Positions 28,398-41,531 are shown, counted from the first letter of the stretch. The stretch is 64,000 nucleotides of DNA from Kingdonia uniflora (GCA_014058105.1 JACGCM010000452.1:2108001-2172000), one strand, 5' to 3'. A program made the numbers and translations. The notes: generated from the letters alone by a model not told the origin.

Positions 28398-31300
28398 ATG
28401 AAGTCTGATAGAGAAGTGAACAAACAAGTTAACAAGGAGAACCAAACACAGGAGGGTGGAGTCAAGAATGGCACCTCCAATGCTAAAAATTACACCTCTC
28501 GGTGTACAGGTTTAAAACTTTATAAAATGTTTGCAGCTCTACCTGAAGAGGAGAAGGGTGATCTTCATGCCACCTGTTTTGCACCCTTACTGCTGATTGG
28601 TCCAATAGCGACGATGTCGACGTTGGTTATGGAAATATTTGATCGTCATCTTGGTGATATGAAGTTCCAATTTGGGGAGACTATAATTCAGATGAAACCT
28701 ATTCATGTTTGCCTGATTTTGGGGCTACATGTCTCTCCTATTGCAAATGATTTTGGGGCTACGTGTCTATTCCTAGCCTGAAGTTTCCAAGAATTGAGGA
28801 ATCCATACATTTGTTCCCTAAACTACAAGGATAGAGGATGGCATCCTTTAAGCGTCGGTCGCCAAATTATGACGTTTAAAATGTTTTTTGCTAACCCCAA
28901 ATTGTTGGTAATAGCTATGAAGTTGTTTGAGACTGACATGCAGCAAAGTCTTCTGCAAGAGGCCATGGTAATTTTTTATTCTTTGTATGATTGATTTATT
29001 TTATTGCTTTCTTGTCATTTAATTTATATTTCGTATCATTTTATGTGTTTAGATTTGGCATTTTTTATTCTCTTCTCGTCATTTGTTTGATTTTTTCGTA
29101 ATTACAAAGTCCTTTTTTGTCATTTGTTGTATGCCTATTATCATTGTTAGAGCATTTTCTGTCATTTCTAAATTGCCCTTTGTCATCGTCATCTGTTTGA
29201 ATATTTCAGAGAAATCAAATCGAAGCACCTGCAATCGGTACACCTGCAGTCGGTGACTCTGCAATCGGTACACCTATAATAGGTAGCAGTTCATCTGCCA
29301 CTAAGATCAGAGCTGTAGTGGTTAGAGTATGCTCCCAGTTAGAGAAGCATGGTAAAATGTTGCATAACCATGGTAAAATATTAGAACGAATTTCAATGTC
29401 TACAGTGGGAGACAATACTCTACCACTTGGAGATACTCTACTCCTTGAGCAGTACTAGTTCTCTACTCCTGAAAAAACTGCAAAACGCAAGCGAGAAGGA
29501 GGTAATGAGAATGAAGATGGGAAAAGGAAGAAGGCGGAGCCGAGAACCTGGCAAAGAGACCTCTAACAAAAAAATCAAAAGATTGAAGAGAAGAAAAAAT
29601 GTAAGGGAAAATGGCAGAAGAAGTCGAATGCCAACAAGAAGAACAAGAAGGCTGAAGAAGCTGATGTGCCCTTGAAAAAAAGGTTAAAGGTACGAAGAAA
29701 GAAGTTTTCACTGATGAACAATTTGATCATGTCCCACTGATCCAATTATAAACCTTAATCCCCAAGATTCCCAATAAGGGCTTAGCTAATAGAGTACCAA
29801 GGAAGAGACGGGCAGAATTCCCAGAACTTGAGAATATTCAATTAACTGCAAAAAATTTGCTTCAGTAAGTTGCGCCTGGAGAAGGATTGGAGGTGGTAAA
29901 AAATATAAAATGGTAGATGATGATGTTGAAGTGAATTTGGAAGCGATATCGTCTGAATATGGTGGTGGTTTTTTTAAAGGTATCATCCGTTTACTACTTC
30001 TTATCATTTATATGATATTATTTGACATTTATTTTTCAAAATATTGGTATTTACTTATATGTAATTTGTCATTTGTTCAAATGTTTTTTAGAACTTTCAT
30101 TTCTTTTCCAGAACTTTCATTTCTTCTGATATCTTTGTTCATTTTGTTTGTTGTATGTGAAGGTGAAGAAATGTGACAAAAAAGATAATAATGATAACAT
30201 TAATGCCGAGGAGAATGCTAAATCTGAAGAAGAGCAACCTCAAGTTGCTGAAGAAGAGGATTCAGAACCACCAACTATAGTGGTGTATTATAATGGAAAA
30301 AAAGATGTATAACATACTAATGAGGTATTTACTGAAGAAGAGGATTCATAACCTCAAGTTACTAATATTTGTTTGTATTGAGTTATCCATACCATTTTTT
30401 TTAATTTGTTTCTTCTTTAACCTTTGTTGTACAGGCTATGGTGGTTGCAGAGGTAGCAAAAACTGATATAGTATTCTTCAACCAAGAGGAAGTTACTGGT
30501 GAAGCTTATCAGGTAATTTATCATTTATTTGTTGTTGACTTCTCATTTTCTTCTTTTGTTTTACCATATCTTGTATCACTCTTATCATTTGTAGTCTGTT
30601 TATTTACAGGCTAGTGCTGACCAAACAACTGTTGTATCTTTCGAAGAACAAACTCTCGATGTTGAAAAAACTGAAGATGAAGCTAGTCAGGTAACTTATT
30701 TTTTATTCTTTGTTGGTAACTTCACATTTTCTTTTTTTATTTTCCCATATCTTGTATCACTCTTATCATTTATAGTATGTTTATTTATAGGCTAGTGCAG
30801 ACCAAACAACTGTTGTATCTGTCGAGGAACGGACTATAGAGGTTGCACAAACTGAAGTAGTAATCTCTCACCAGGAGGAAGATGTTGGTGAAGCTAGTCA
30901 GGTAACTTTTCATTTCTTTGCCAGTAACTTCTCATTTTCTTATTTTATTTTCCCATATTTTGTATCACTCTTATCATTTGTAGTATATTTATTTACAAAG
31001 TAAAGAGAGCAAAGAGGATGTGGAACAAAATAAAGAGGAGGTGGTTGAAGGTAAGGATGATGATAATGGAAATTCACAGAATAAACCAGACCCTGAGCAA
31101 TTGATAAAAGAAATGGATGTTGACCAGACCAATGCATGAAGTACTTTAAAATCAAACAACTGGTTTATTACTTAATCTCATGTAATAAGCACATTTATAT
31201 TTTATTTTCTTATTTCGCCATATCTGTTCCAGCTTGTTTTAATGGAGTCAGAAGTGGATGTCACCTTAAAGAAGAGGCATGCACTAACTGAGGATAAATT

Positions 31301-32471
31301 TAATGAAAAAGCCTTCAAAATGACTTGTCGAATGAACCAATTGCATACTCACCTTGACGAGCTTCTTCTGAGAGTGTTATTAGAATCTTTATTCAAAGAC
31401 CCATCTCCCAGGATGAGAAAAACTAGGTGGACCATGTCTGGTCACTGAGGAAAGATGAATTATCTCCTGAAGCTAAGAAAGACAACAGGAGTACCTATAT
31501 GATGATATGTAAAGAAATTGTTGGCCTTAACGCTCTCTACACCTTATATCCAAAGCAATGGTTGGACAATGAGGTATTTATATCATTTATTGTTTTTTCT
31601 CTGTCATTTGTACAAGAGTCTTTACCATTTGTACTTAAATTGTCTTTCATTTATTCATTTGCACTTTATCATTAGTTTTGCCTTTGTTGTCATTTGTAAT
31701 AGTGAATTTTATCATTTTTGTTATCTAATTTGTCATTTTCTTTTCATGTTCAGGTCATTGATGTGTACATTAAAACCTTGATTCAATATTTTAATACACA
31801 ACATCGTCTCGCCCAGATAAAGAAAGGATTGCACTAGTAGATGTCTTTGCCTGTCAATATATGGGCAGGGATTTCAATGTCTAGACTCGTAATATGTCAT
31901 CTCCGAAGGTGTAGAATTAAAGAAGAAATCAATTTGGGAATAAATTACATCTATGCAATGGGATCATACAGTTTCTAATTGCATCCATCGAGGAGATTTG
32001 AAAGTGGTCAATTCAAAATTAATACTCATGCACTTGAATATCAATGACAACCACTGAGTTTTTTGTGTTGTGTCCCTTAAGGCAAGAAAAATATGCATCT
32101 ATGATTCAATGGTGGATGCAAAAATTATAAATGCATAGAAAAAGAAAAAGTTATCTCCTGGATACCAACTTATTGAAGATCAGATATTAACGATCCTCGC
32201 AAAAATGTTGATATGGAAAGATTTTGCCGATCGTAGTAGTCCACCTACTGGTTCAGAGGTAAAGGATTATGGTCTAAACTCTAAATGGACAACTCATTTT
32301 GGAAAATGTCCAATACAGCCAAATGGTTATGACTGCGGGGTCTATATGCTTGTCTTTATGGACATTATCCTAAGGGGAATTAAATTTCCAGATCTGATAG
32401 ACGATAAAGAATGCCGTTACACAATTGCTTATGACATATTGAGGCTGGGAGTTGAGCCGGTGGAGATTTAG
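28398..32471 (+). pseudogene. MULE-borne Ulp1-like (C48) cysteine protease gene, degenerate
   Basis: A multi-exon gene on the plus strand. The N-terminal exon at 28,398 encodes LYKMFAALPEEEKGDLHATC, then FGETIIQMKPIHVCLILGLH, the pattern of the N-terminal domain of plant Ulp1-type transposon proteins. A charged middle region (29,430-31,140) follows. The protease domain spans about 31,240-32,471: YPKQWLDNEV, the catalytic His (32,052-32,054), Asp in IYDSM (32,103-32,105), and Gln/Cys in QPNGYDCGVYM (Cys 32,334-32,336). The codon after the His is TGA where Trp is usual, and other stops occur. Ulp1 proteases remove SUMO-type tags; the role in MULEs is unknown. Confidence 0.75.
30435..30901 (+). 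repeat. Tandem exon-intron duplication in the Ulp1 gene
   Basis: Three exon-like units (30435-30512, 30610-30690, 30791-30901). The second and third start ASADQTTVVS; all end with EAYQ or EASQ before a GTAA donor. The intervening introns are near copies (TTTTCCCATATCTTGTATCA). All three are multiples of three, so exon number could vary without frame loss. Confidence 0.75.
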
Positions 32472-32619
32472 AAACTGTGACAACCATTTTGTTATAATGT
32501 ATAATTTCTGTAATTTTGTAAAGTTATAAACAAGTAATATCATTCATTTATATAATCTTCATTGTCATGCGTATACTACATATTTGTTAGAAAGGCTGGT
32601 CTATATAGTTGGATTATTA

Positions 32620-33710
32620 TTAATTTTTCATTTCTTATGTATGATTTGGCATTTGTTATCATAGATTTGTCATTTGTTATATAGATTTGTCATTTGTAAT
32701 TAGAGATTTGTCATTTGTTATATATGATTTGGTATTTGTTATCAGAGATTTGTCATTTGTTATATATGATTTGGCATTTGTTATCGGAGATTTGTCATTT
32801 GTTATCAGAGATTTGCCATTTGTTATTTATAATATATCATTTGTTATGTATGATTTGACATTTGTTATAAGAGATTTGTCATTTGTTATCTATGATATAT
32901 CATTCGTTATATATTATTTGTTTTGTAGATATACAACATTTGATGTAAGTGAATGGTTGATTTGGTTCAAATAAATTGTGATTGTTTGTAAGTAGACAAC
33001 ATGTGTTCTTAAAAACACGATTATTCATTGGTTATACAAGTTTTTTCATTTGTTGACTAAGATTTGTCATTTATTATTTATGATTTTTCATTTGTTATAT
33101 ATGATTTGGCATTTGTTAACAATGATTTGTCATTTGTTACGAATAATTTGTCATTGTTTAACTATCAATGGTCTATTTGGTTCTTTGAACATTTGTATTG
33201 TGTTTGTATGATAGTAGACAACATTTGTACTTAATAAAATGATTTGTCATTTGTTGCCTATAATTTGTCATTTGTTGACTATGATTTGTCATTTGTTACC
33301 AATAATTTGTCATTTGTTAACTATCACTGGTCTATTTGGTTATTTGATATAATAAATTGTGTTTGTCTGTTAGTAGACATCATTTGAATTAAAAAAAAAT
33401 TGTTATCTATAACTTGTCATTTATTGACTTTGATTTATCATTTGTTACCAATAATTTGTCATTTGTTAACTATTAGTGGTCTATTTGGTTCTTTGATATA
33501 ATGAATTATGTTTGTTTGCTAGTAGACATCATTTGAATTTAAAAAAAATTGTTATATATAGCTTGTCATTTGTTGACTATGATTTGTCATTTGTTACCAA
33601 TAATTTGTAATTTGTTAACTATCAGTGGTCTATTTAGTTCTTTGATATAATAAATTGTGTTTGTTTGTTAGTAGATATCATTTAAACTTAAAAAAATTTG
33701 TTATCTATAA
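32620..33710 (+). repeat. Left arm of inverted AT-rich satellite (ATTTGTCATTTGTTA)
   Basis: From 32,650 to 33,170 the array is simple 20-25-bp monomers around ATTTGTCATTTGTTAT. From about 33,170 it becomes higher-order units of 148-159 bp, starting GGTCTATTTGGTT near 33,170, 33,329, 33,479 and 33,627. Confidence 0.85.
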
Positions 33711-34760
33711 CCAAATAGACCAATGATAGTTAACAAATGACAAATTATTGGTAACAAATGACAAATCATAGTCATGAAATGACAAGTTATAGATAATAAA
33801 AAATATTAAGTTCAAATGATGTCTACTAATAAGCAAACACAATTCATTATATCAAAAAACCAAATAGACCACTGATAGTTAACAAATAACAAATTATTGG
33901 TAACAAATGACAAATCATAGTCAACAAATGGCAAGTTATAGATAATAATAAAAATTAAGTTCAAATGATGTCTACTAATAAATAAACACAATTCATTATA
34001 TCAAAGAACCAAATAGACCACTGATAGTTAACAAATGACAAATTATTGGTAACAAATGACAAATTATAGATAATAAAATTTTAAAAGTTCAAATGATATC
34101 TACTAACAAACAAACACAATACATTATATCAAAGAACCAAATAGACTAGTGATAGTTAACAAATGACAAATTATTGGTAACAAATGACAAATTATAGGTA
34201 ACAAATTTTTTAAAGTTCAAATGATGTCTACTAACAAACAAACACAATACATTATATCAAACAACCAAATAGACCACTGATAGTTAACAAATGATAAATT
34301 ATTGGTAACAAGTAACAAATCATAGTCAACAAATGACAAATTATAGATAACAAATTTTTTTAAGTTCAAATGATATCTACTAACGAATAAACACAATACA
34401 TTATATCAAAGAACCAAATAGACCATTGACTTACATCAAATATTGTTTATCTACAAAACAAATAGATCAAATGACAAATCATATATAACGAATGATAACT
34501 AATATATGAGGAATGACAAATTTTTAGTAACAAATGATAAATCTTAGATTGCAAATGCCAAATCATAAAAAACAAATGAAAAATCTAGGATAACAAATGC
34601 CAAATCATATTAAAAGAATGACAAATCATAAAAAACAAATGACAAATCTAGGATAACAAATGCCAAATCATATTAAAAGAATGATAAATCATAAAAAGAA
34701 AATGACAAATCTATAATAACAAATGCCAAATCATATGAATAGAATTAGAAATCATACATA
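33711..34760 (-). repeat. Right arm of inverted AT-rich satellite
   Basis: The same higher-order unit in reverse complement, starting ACCAAATAGACCA near 33,711, 33,859, 34,007, 34,135, 34,264 and 34,415 (spacing 128-151 bp). Simple monomers such as AACAAATGCCAAATCAT continue to about 34,760. Together with the left arm it forms an imperfect palindrome of over 2 kb, with the turn at about 33,710. Confidence 0.85.
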
Positions 34761-34989
34761 AGAAATGATAAAATAATAATAATCCAATTATGCAGACTTG
34801 ATTCTGATTCCATTCTAAGAAATATGTAGTATATGAATGACAAAAAAGATATAACAAAAGATAAAGATCTTATAAATGAATGATATTAACTCTTTATAAC
34901 TTTACATAAGTCAATGGCCTATTTGTTCTTAAAAACATGATTATTCATTGGGCACAAAAAAGTAAATTTTATTAGCTCGAATATATTGT

Positions 34990-36062
34990 TATAGAGTACA
35001 ATTTATATTACATCAATTTACATCAGTTTATGCACTCAGAGGTGGTGGTGGTGGTTGGTCTCCTCTACCGCCACTGTCTCATCCTCCATAACCCCCCCCA
35101 CCACCACCACCATCTATTCCTCTGATCCTACTCAGGGTTACTAGCAGACATCATCAGACGTATACCCGCCGCTTCATCCGCCGCTGTAACAGTATCCTCT
35201 ACCAGAAGATGGAGACCAATTCTCCGCCCCTGCTCCGACGTCACCATATAGTGAAAATGAAGCATTTGATAATAATTGTCACTTCCACCTGTTCATACGT
35301 CATCCCATGGAAGGTATGATGTACTGGAATGGGAGTATGAAGTTCAAGGGACTGGGCCCCAAAGTATCGAAGCCACACCTCTTGTATATTGGCAAGAACC
35401 TTAGCCTCGTACGCTTGGCATCTGGTGGTAACCATCTTCTTCACAGAGTAGATACACAATAGTTGTACAAGATTAAATGAGGAATAAATAAGTACTTGCT
35501 GAATAAACCACATCAGTATTTAAACCATAGCACTGCAAACCACAACAGTATTTAATACTGAGTTCTAAATCCCAATGTTATAATAAATTCAAACACAGTA
35601 GTATTTAATGCTAACCAAACCTATTGGAAATGTATTTGTTATTTAATGAAATATATATGTCATCTAATAATACGGTATCTGTCATTTGTTTTAAGGTGTT
35701 TGTCATTTACAATCCAAAAATTGCATGCTATTATTAAAATGTTGTCATTTGCTATATATGATTTAGCATTTGATCTTTAAGAGTTTAATATTCTAATGCT
35801 AAAAATTAACGTCACTAAAGATAAGAAATATTACACTTCACTCCTACATATTTATCTACTTGTTAAGATCTAGAGGCTTTAACTTGGACAAAAAATCTTG
35901 CCGTATCTCCGTTCTGACCTCCGAGATCCTTAGTTGAGTGTAAGTTTTAGATGTAATAGTGTCAAGGATCTGATTGCTTCCTTGGCCAAAATTTGTGATG
36001 TCTTCCGCCGTTGACGATTGTGGCCTTTTAAAATATCGAGCGTAGAGGATTCTCGAAACCAA
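34990..36062 (-). pseudogene. MULE-associated minus-strand coding remnant, unrecognised
   Basis: Minus-strand pieces with coding character: MVSRILYARYFKRPQSSTAE (from 36,062), then MVTTRCQAYEAKVLANIQEV (from about 35,437) continuing to PVHHTFHGMTYEQVE, and VTSEQGRRIGLHLLVEDTVT ending at a TAG near 35,135. The pieces could be exons of one gene with a C-terminus near a poly-Pro/Gly stretch (35,040-35,115). I do not recognise the family. Confidence 0.4.
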
Positions 36063-36671
36063 GTTTTAAACTAATAATGGTATTGTGGGCAATGGTAAAA
36101 TCTCTTACCGGGCAATTTAGAAACTCTGCAAATAAGACCACAATCACACCTCATCACCTCATCTACCCACGCCCATAAGCCACACCCACCCTTTTACGAG
36201 TGCATTGACAGAACCAGCGGTTAAGGTTGAGGCTTGTGCGTGAGAGACGAATATCACAATTTTCACCGCACCAGCAAATAAGGGAATGCATCATTGGTAG
36301 GGAAGTATGCAATGATTGAGAACTAGAAGCAAGTATACAGGTTATGTAGTATAACGTTATGACAAGCTATTTATAAAGAAATAAAAATTAATACATTACG
36401 ATTATACCCTTGGTCACAACAAATGTCATAGCCCCCGCTTTAAAGTTGAAAGATTCTTACATTTACAGGCGATGTAACAAGTCATTCTTAAAGTCAACTT
36501 TGATTACGTTTACAATAAGTTATCTAACCAAAACATCCACGTGGTTCCCGCCACTCTAAACACTAAGCCCTAGACCATGCCACGCGTGATTCAAAGTCCT
36601 AATTCTCCCAAGTAAAAGAAGCCCTAAACTAAAGCTTTAACCCTCAACTCTTTAAAACTTCTTAAGAAATA

Positions 36672-37103
36672 ATGTACTTCCACTCCACCCGATTTAGCCA
36701 TGTCTCTTCCAGTACTCCTCAAGATTGGTTTGAGGCGGTAGGGATTGAGGAAGATCAGGCTGACGAAAGTCTCTTCATATTGAATAAAATTTGCTTAATG
36801 GAGAAGAATGTCACCGGTGAGAAGGCGCAACTGCTGAAAGAGCATTATGAAGAGTTCAAGGAGAAATTAGGAGAGCTCAATGAAATGGATGAAGAACTAG
36901 ATAAAATTATAAAAAAGAAAAAAGAGCGTTCTGAACGGTTCAAGTTCCATATCCGCTTCTTGGAAGATCAGCTCTGCACTCTAAAGTTAAACTGGGATGA
37001 GCACAAGAAACTTTGGGAGGAGTCGGCCTATAAAATTAGCTATCTCGAGCAGAAGATCATGGCTATGGAACGTGATCAGAATTCCTCAAGTGAGGAGTTA
37101 TGA
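36672..37103 (+). CDS. Coiled-coil protein, unrecognised (copy 1 of a tandem pair)
   Basis: An uninterrupted 143-residue frame starting MYFHSTRFSHVSSSTPQDWF. From about residue 38 it is Lys/Glu-rich and heptad-like (KAQLLKEHYEEFKEKLGEL). A conserved centre FLEDQLCTLKLNWDEHKKLW is followed by a second coil, EESAYKISYLEQKIMAMERD. The downstream copy at 37,671-38,105 is clearly homologous, and conservation is strongest in the coil region. No signal peptide or membrane segment. It lies between the MULE satellite and the transposase. It may be a gene captured by the transposon or a transposon accessory protein. The function is not known to me. Confidence 0.65.
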   Translation: MYFHSTRFSHVSSSTPQDWFEAVGIEEDQADESLFILNKICLMEKNVTGEKAQLLKEHYEEFKEKLGELNEMDEELDKIIKKKKERSERFKFHIRFLEDQLCTLKLNWDEHKKLWEESAYKISYLEQKIMAMERDQNSSSEEL

Positions 37104-37670
37104 ACATTTGTGTTTTTTTTAGTTTTTTTGTTGTTATTATTATTGTTTCCCTTGTATAAACATTTGTTTTGTTTCGTTTCGGTTTTTCACTTTCAAATAG
37201 TGATATAAGGGAAGTTCCATCCGAAATAAATGATATAAGGGAACCAAATCAATGATAAAGACTCCATGAATAATGGTAGATAAATGTTGAACTTAAGAAA
37301 ACTGGTGATAACATTTCCACAGACAAATGATAAATTATCATTAACCAATGATAGTTTAGGAAGAGATAATGATATATAGGATAAAAACAAATGCGAACAT
37401 ATCTTCAACATATGACAAATCGATGTGACAAATAATGATAATTTATTAGACAACTCAGTTAAAATATTCATATTACTTACGTGTACAACAAGAAATGACG
37501 ACGCCGAAGTAATAATAACTTTTACTCTAAACATAGGGTAATCCCTGACATGCGTCCCTTCCCAATGCATTAAACTCCCCTTATAAAATCTCTAATCTCA
37601 AATAAACTATTCTCAATTCTTTAACTATTCAAACCCTAAACCTTAAACTCTTTTCAACTTCTGAAGAAAA

Positions 37671-38105
37671 ATGTCGCACTCCACTCGAGTTAGCCATGTC
37701 TCTTCGAATACTCCATACGATTAGTTTGAGTCGGTAGGAATGCAGAAAGTTCAGCGTGACCAACGTCTCTACAAACTGAATAGACTATGCATAATGTGGA
37801 AGGATATCTCCAGTAAGAAGGCACAAATGCTGAAAGAACATTACGAGGACTTCAGGGTGAAATTAGGAGCGTTCGATGTAATCCGGGATGAACTGTATCA
37901 AGTTATAGCAAAGAGAGATCAGTGTTTTGAAGAGTTCAAGTTCTATATGCGCTTCTTAGAAGATCAGCTCTGCGCCGTAAAGTTGGACTGGGATGAACAC
38001 AAGAAGCTGTGGGAAGAGTCAGCTTTTAAGATTAGCTGTCTCGAGCAGAAGATCCAGGCTTTGGAGCGCGATCTGGAATGTGCAGAACGTGATCAGGAGT
38101 TGTGA
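37671..38105 (+). pseudogene. Coiled-coil protein copy 2, with premature stop
   Basis: Homologue of the 36,672 gene. The start region reads MSHSTRVSHVSSNTPYD and then hits TAG where copy 1 has TGG (Trp). A downstream ATG at 37,740 opens a 121-residue frame with KAQMLKEHYEDF, FLEDQLCAVKLDWDEHKKLW and SCLEQKIQALERDLE. Upstream sequence (CTCAACTCTT/AAACTCTTTTCAACTTCT) is also shared, so the duplication includes the promoter region. The shorter frame could still be translated. Confidence 0.65.
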
Positions 38106-38752
38106 ACTTTGTTTTTAAGGTGTTTTGTTTGTTCGGTTTTTGTGGTAACTAGTACTTTACCTTTGTATGAATAAAAATATGTTTTGTTTGGTGCCATTTC
38201 GTTTGTTTTTTGCTGTTAATTAGTGGTTTTCCTTTGATATGTGGCAAACAAAACAATCACAGTTCTGTAAGAAAATAATGATGATATAGGGGGAACAAGT
38301 TTAATGATGAACTTAACAAAACTGAAGATAAAAATTCAACAGACAATGAAAAATTCTTGGCGCGCAATGATATAATAGAAACCAATAGATGCGAAATTAT
38401 TTGAGAATAAATGACAGTTCTGAAGAAAACAATGATATCATGGAAACAAATAAATGAGAAAGTCTTCATGTACAAATGATAGTTCAGAGGCAAACAATGA
38501 TATCATGGAAACAAACAAATGAGAAAGTATTCGTCCACAAATGATACTTCAGAAGCAAACAATGATATCATACAAACAAACAAATGAGAAATTCAATGTG
38601 CACAAATGACAGTTTGGTGCTAAATAATTATGCAAGGCAAATGAGAAATTCTTTTTTAACAAATGACAGTTACATTTAGACAAATGATGAATTTTTACTA
38701 CATTGACGATAAAGATCATATAAACAAATGATACATGGAGTACCCAAAATCA
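38106..38752. other. AT-rich spacer with dispersed ACAAATGATA repeats
   Basis: Repeated units around AACAATGATATCATGGAAAC and ACAAATGAGAAA (38,400-38,600). No gene seen. Confidence 0.6.
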
Positions 38753-41531
38753 TTAGTGTAAACTGATTATGAGATCTTCATCTGGGATGATAGGTAGCTC
38801 AATGCTCATCGTAAAAGAAGGTACCATTGTCGGACGTGTATTATCGTCGGATGGGATGATAGGTGGCTCAGTGCTCATCGTAAAATGGTGACGTAATATA
38901 CGAACCCTGCAGGTTAGTAAATATGCCACAAACTTTCTATTCACACAGTAATCTGTAGCCTATGGCGTTAAGCGAGCCTGACTCTTCTCAGCTTCCTCCC
39001 TATACGTGTAGGACATTTCCGAACATATTCTACATAATTCCTTAATAAACACATGGATAGGGAGATCTCTTACTTTCAAAATAACGTTATTCCAACTCTC
39101 GACATGATTTGTGTAAGCGTCTTCGTATCTGAACAAATGACAAACCATAAAAATCAAATACCAAATGAGCATAAAAAAATGACAAATAGGATCATACAAC
39201 TGTAAATAAGAATGTAAATGGAGTTATAATGACTATTTTTCTTATAACAAATGATAAGTTGAGCAATACAGAGTGACAACATACCTACTCATTGGAATGT
39301 ATAGATTAGACCATGTTTCCTTGGGAATACCTAGTATGTATTAGAGACCCACTGGATCTGTATTCTCAATAGAACTAATGTGTTTATCGAAATCAATGCT
39401 GATTAGGGCCTCTACTGCCATCCTAAATGTGATCCTCGTACTTTCGAGAGTAGTTTTAATGTTGTTCAATATGTGGACGGCGTAAAACATATGGATTGCA
39501 AATGGAAATACCTTGGGTACAACATTATTAATTTTGGGGTTCCTGTTAGAGATGACGACGAATCTAGTGTCATAACCGTGAAAATTAGCCCCAAACATCT
39601 CTAGGAAGTATGTCTAACTTTCGGTGGTATCCGAGTCTGTTATCGAAAACGCAAGTAGAAAATTATGATTACTTGGGTCAATGGGGATGGCTGTTAGTAG
39701 AGTCCCACAATATCTTCATTTTAAAAAAGTTTTGTCAATCACAACAACTGGTCTCAATAGTTTATAAGTTTTTTTGGGGGGACCAAAACACCAAAAACAC
39801 CTTGTGAATCTCTTATCCTTATAACTCGTAGTTTGTATGTCAAATACAAAATCCGGGTCAACCAACCTCACTTCAGCAAAATAGCTTGTAAGTAGTTGGT
39901 ATGCGTGCTCAAAACTGCCTCGCATCTGAAATAATTACGTAGATTAAATGACATTGTGCAGCAGACAAATGATAAATATCTTAGTACAAATAACATAGTG
40001 TGTCGAAAAAATGGCATGCAATAAAATGATAAACATTGTTGTACAAATAACTGGTATGGGGGAACAAATGACATATAAAGTGATGATACCTCAGCATGAG
40101 TTTTTTCTTTCGCACGCTAGGCAAGATTGCATGTTATATCAATATTGTGATGAATTTGCATATCATCAATAATTTCAGAAGGTTTGTAGTTTGGGTCTTT
40201 TCGTAGTTTTTGCTTGATTATAGAAGCAACCCATCTACTAGATGATGCCTTATACGCGTTCCCATCTTCAGTTTCTACTCAAATGCATATATGCACAGAG
40301 CAATAAGTACTTACTCTAATTTGGGCAGAACCGAGCAACCTTGTGGTATAAATCTGCCAAAAACATTTATGTCCTTTGCAACGAACCACAATTTTATATT
40401 CGTTGCTCAAAACGTGTTCGAGATTGAACTTGTTTACAATTGCATAAGCTCTTATGTGATTCTTGAGTTCAATCCTATCTTGATATAGATTACCAATGTT
40501 AAACTCTTTACTGAAGTTATAGGGATCCTCTGTGCATGCAGCAGATTTGAACTAAAAATCTAAGAGATCTTTTACCTGTTCGGGTTGTAGCTCAAACTGA
40601 AATTCAGCTGAACAAATGAGAAATATTTTACTTAACATGATAAAAAGTGGCTAAGAAATATTAAAACATAGCACACAAATGACAAATTCTGCAAACTTAC
40701 CTGATAGGTTCATTAGTTAGTTTGTCCAATAATAGGTTCGGGTTTAATTGAAGGAGGAACATTAGTTAACACAGGTTCATTTGAGAGATACATATTTGAT
40801 TGAGAAATACAAGGTTCATTTGAGAGATGAACATTAGTAGGGATAGTTTGAAATTGTTTATTTGATTGAGGAACATTAGTTAATACAGGTTCATTTGAGA
40901 GATGAACATTTGATTGAGGAATACTAGGTTCATTTGAGGGAGGAACATCAGTATGGATAGTTTCAAAAGAATCATTTGATTGAGGAACATCATCATCATC
41001 TACTAATGGTCCAAACCTGCGTAGATCAAGCCCTTTACCATTTGTTTCAGGGTAACCCCTGTATTCAGGTTCAGGATCATGAAATAAGTTATACCGCAAA
41101 GGTCCCCCCACTTTGGTGGTGGACAAGCCTCTACCTGAACTAGTATGTTTGGTGGTGGGCAACCCTTTACCCGAAGAACATAAATCATAAATAAAGTTTT
41201 GGGAGTTCTAGGAAGGTACCCTAAGCTCATTAACAATCTATATGTGAAACGGTGTGTCGGGATTGGTTTTATGCATATTGATCATTACGGTAAAGTCCTG
41301 AACTGATGAAATTGTGCATGCACAACCATGGACGAAGTTGTACAGCTTACAGTCCTCACAACGGATTTTGCTTATTTCTTCAAGGAGTGTAATGGAATCT
41401 CTATATGACGAGTGCATTCTTAGTGACGTAAGTTTTGTACTTCCTCCAACATAACTTACGATTGATCTGATCTTTGGACGTACAATATCTCTACCAAAAT
41501 GAACAATGGTATAAAGCTTAACTCCATTCAT
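38753..41531 (-). pseudogene. MURA-type Mutator-like transposase, degenerate
   Basis: Read on the minus strand. An N-terminal domain (41,531-41,238) starts MNGVKLYTIVHFGRDIVRPK. A repetitive linker (41,162-40,713) has repeated NVHLSNEP/NVPQSN. The MuDR DNA-binding region (40,560-40,100) has VNKFNLEHVLSNEYKIVVRC and CKGHKCFWQIYTTRL. The DDE core has LLRPVVVIDKTFLK (about 39,715-39,760), then FVVISNRNPKINNVVPKVFP (about 39,530-39,580), where the second catalytic Asp of the usual ISDR is Asn. A C-terminal part has NHVESWNNVILKVRDLPIHV (39,115-39,045). Stops and frame changes occur, so this copy cannot encode an active enzyme. Confidence 0.8.

Noticed and set aside
29427..29675. 82-residue Lys/Arg-rich frame as a separate gene
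   Set aside because: It is an out-of-frame reading of the charged middle region of the Ulp1 gene.
32687..32974. 95-residue open frame of repeated SFVIRDLSFVIYDL units
   Set aside because: It is a translation of the AT-rich tandem array; the repeat unit varies in length elsewhere and the frame has no flanking gene signals.
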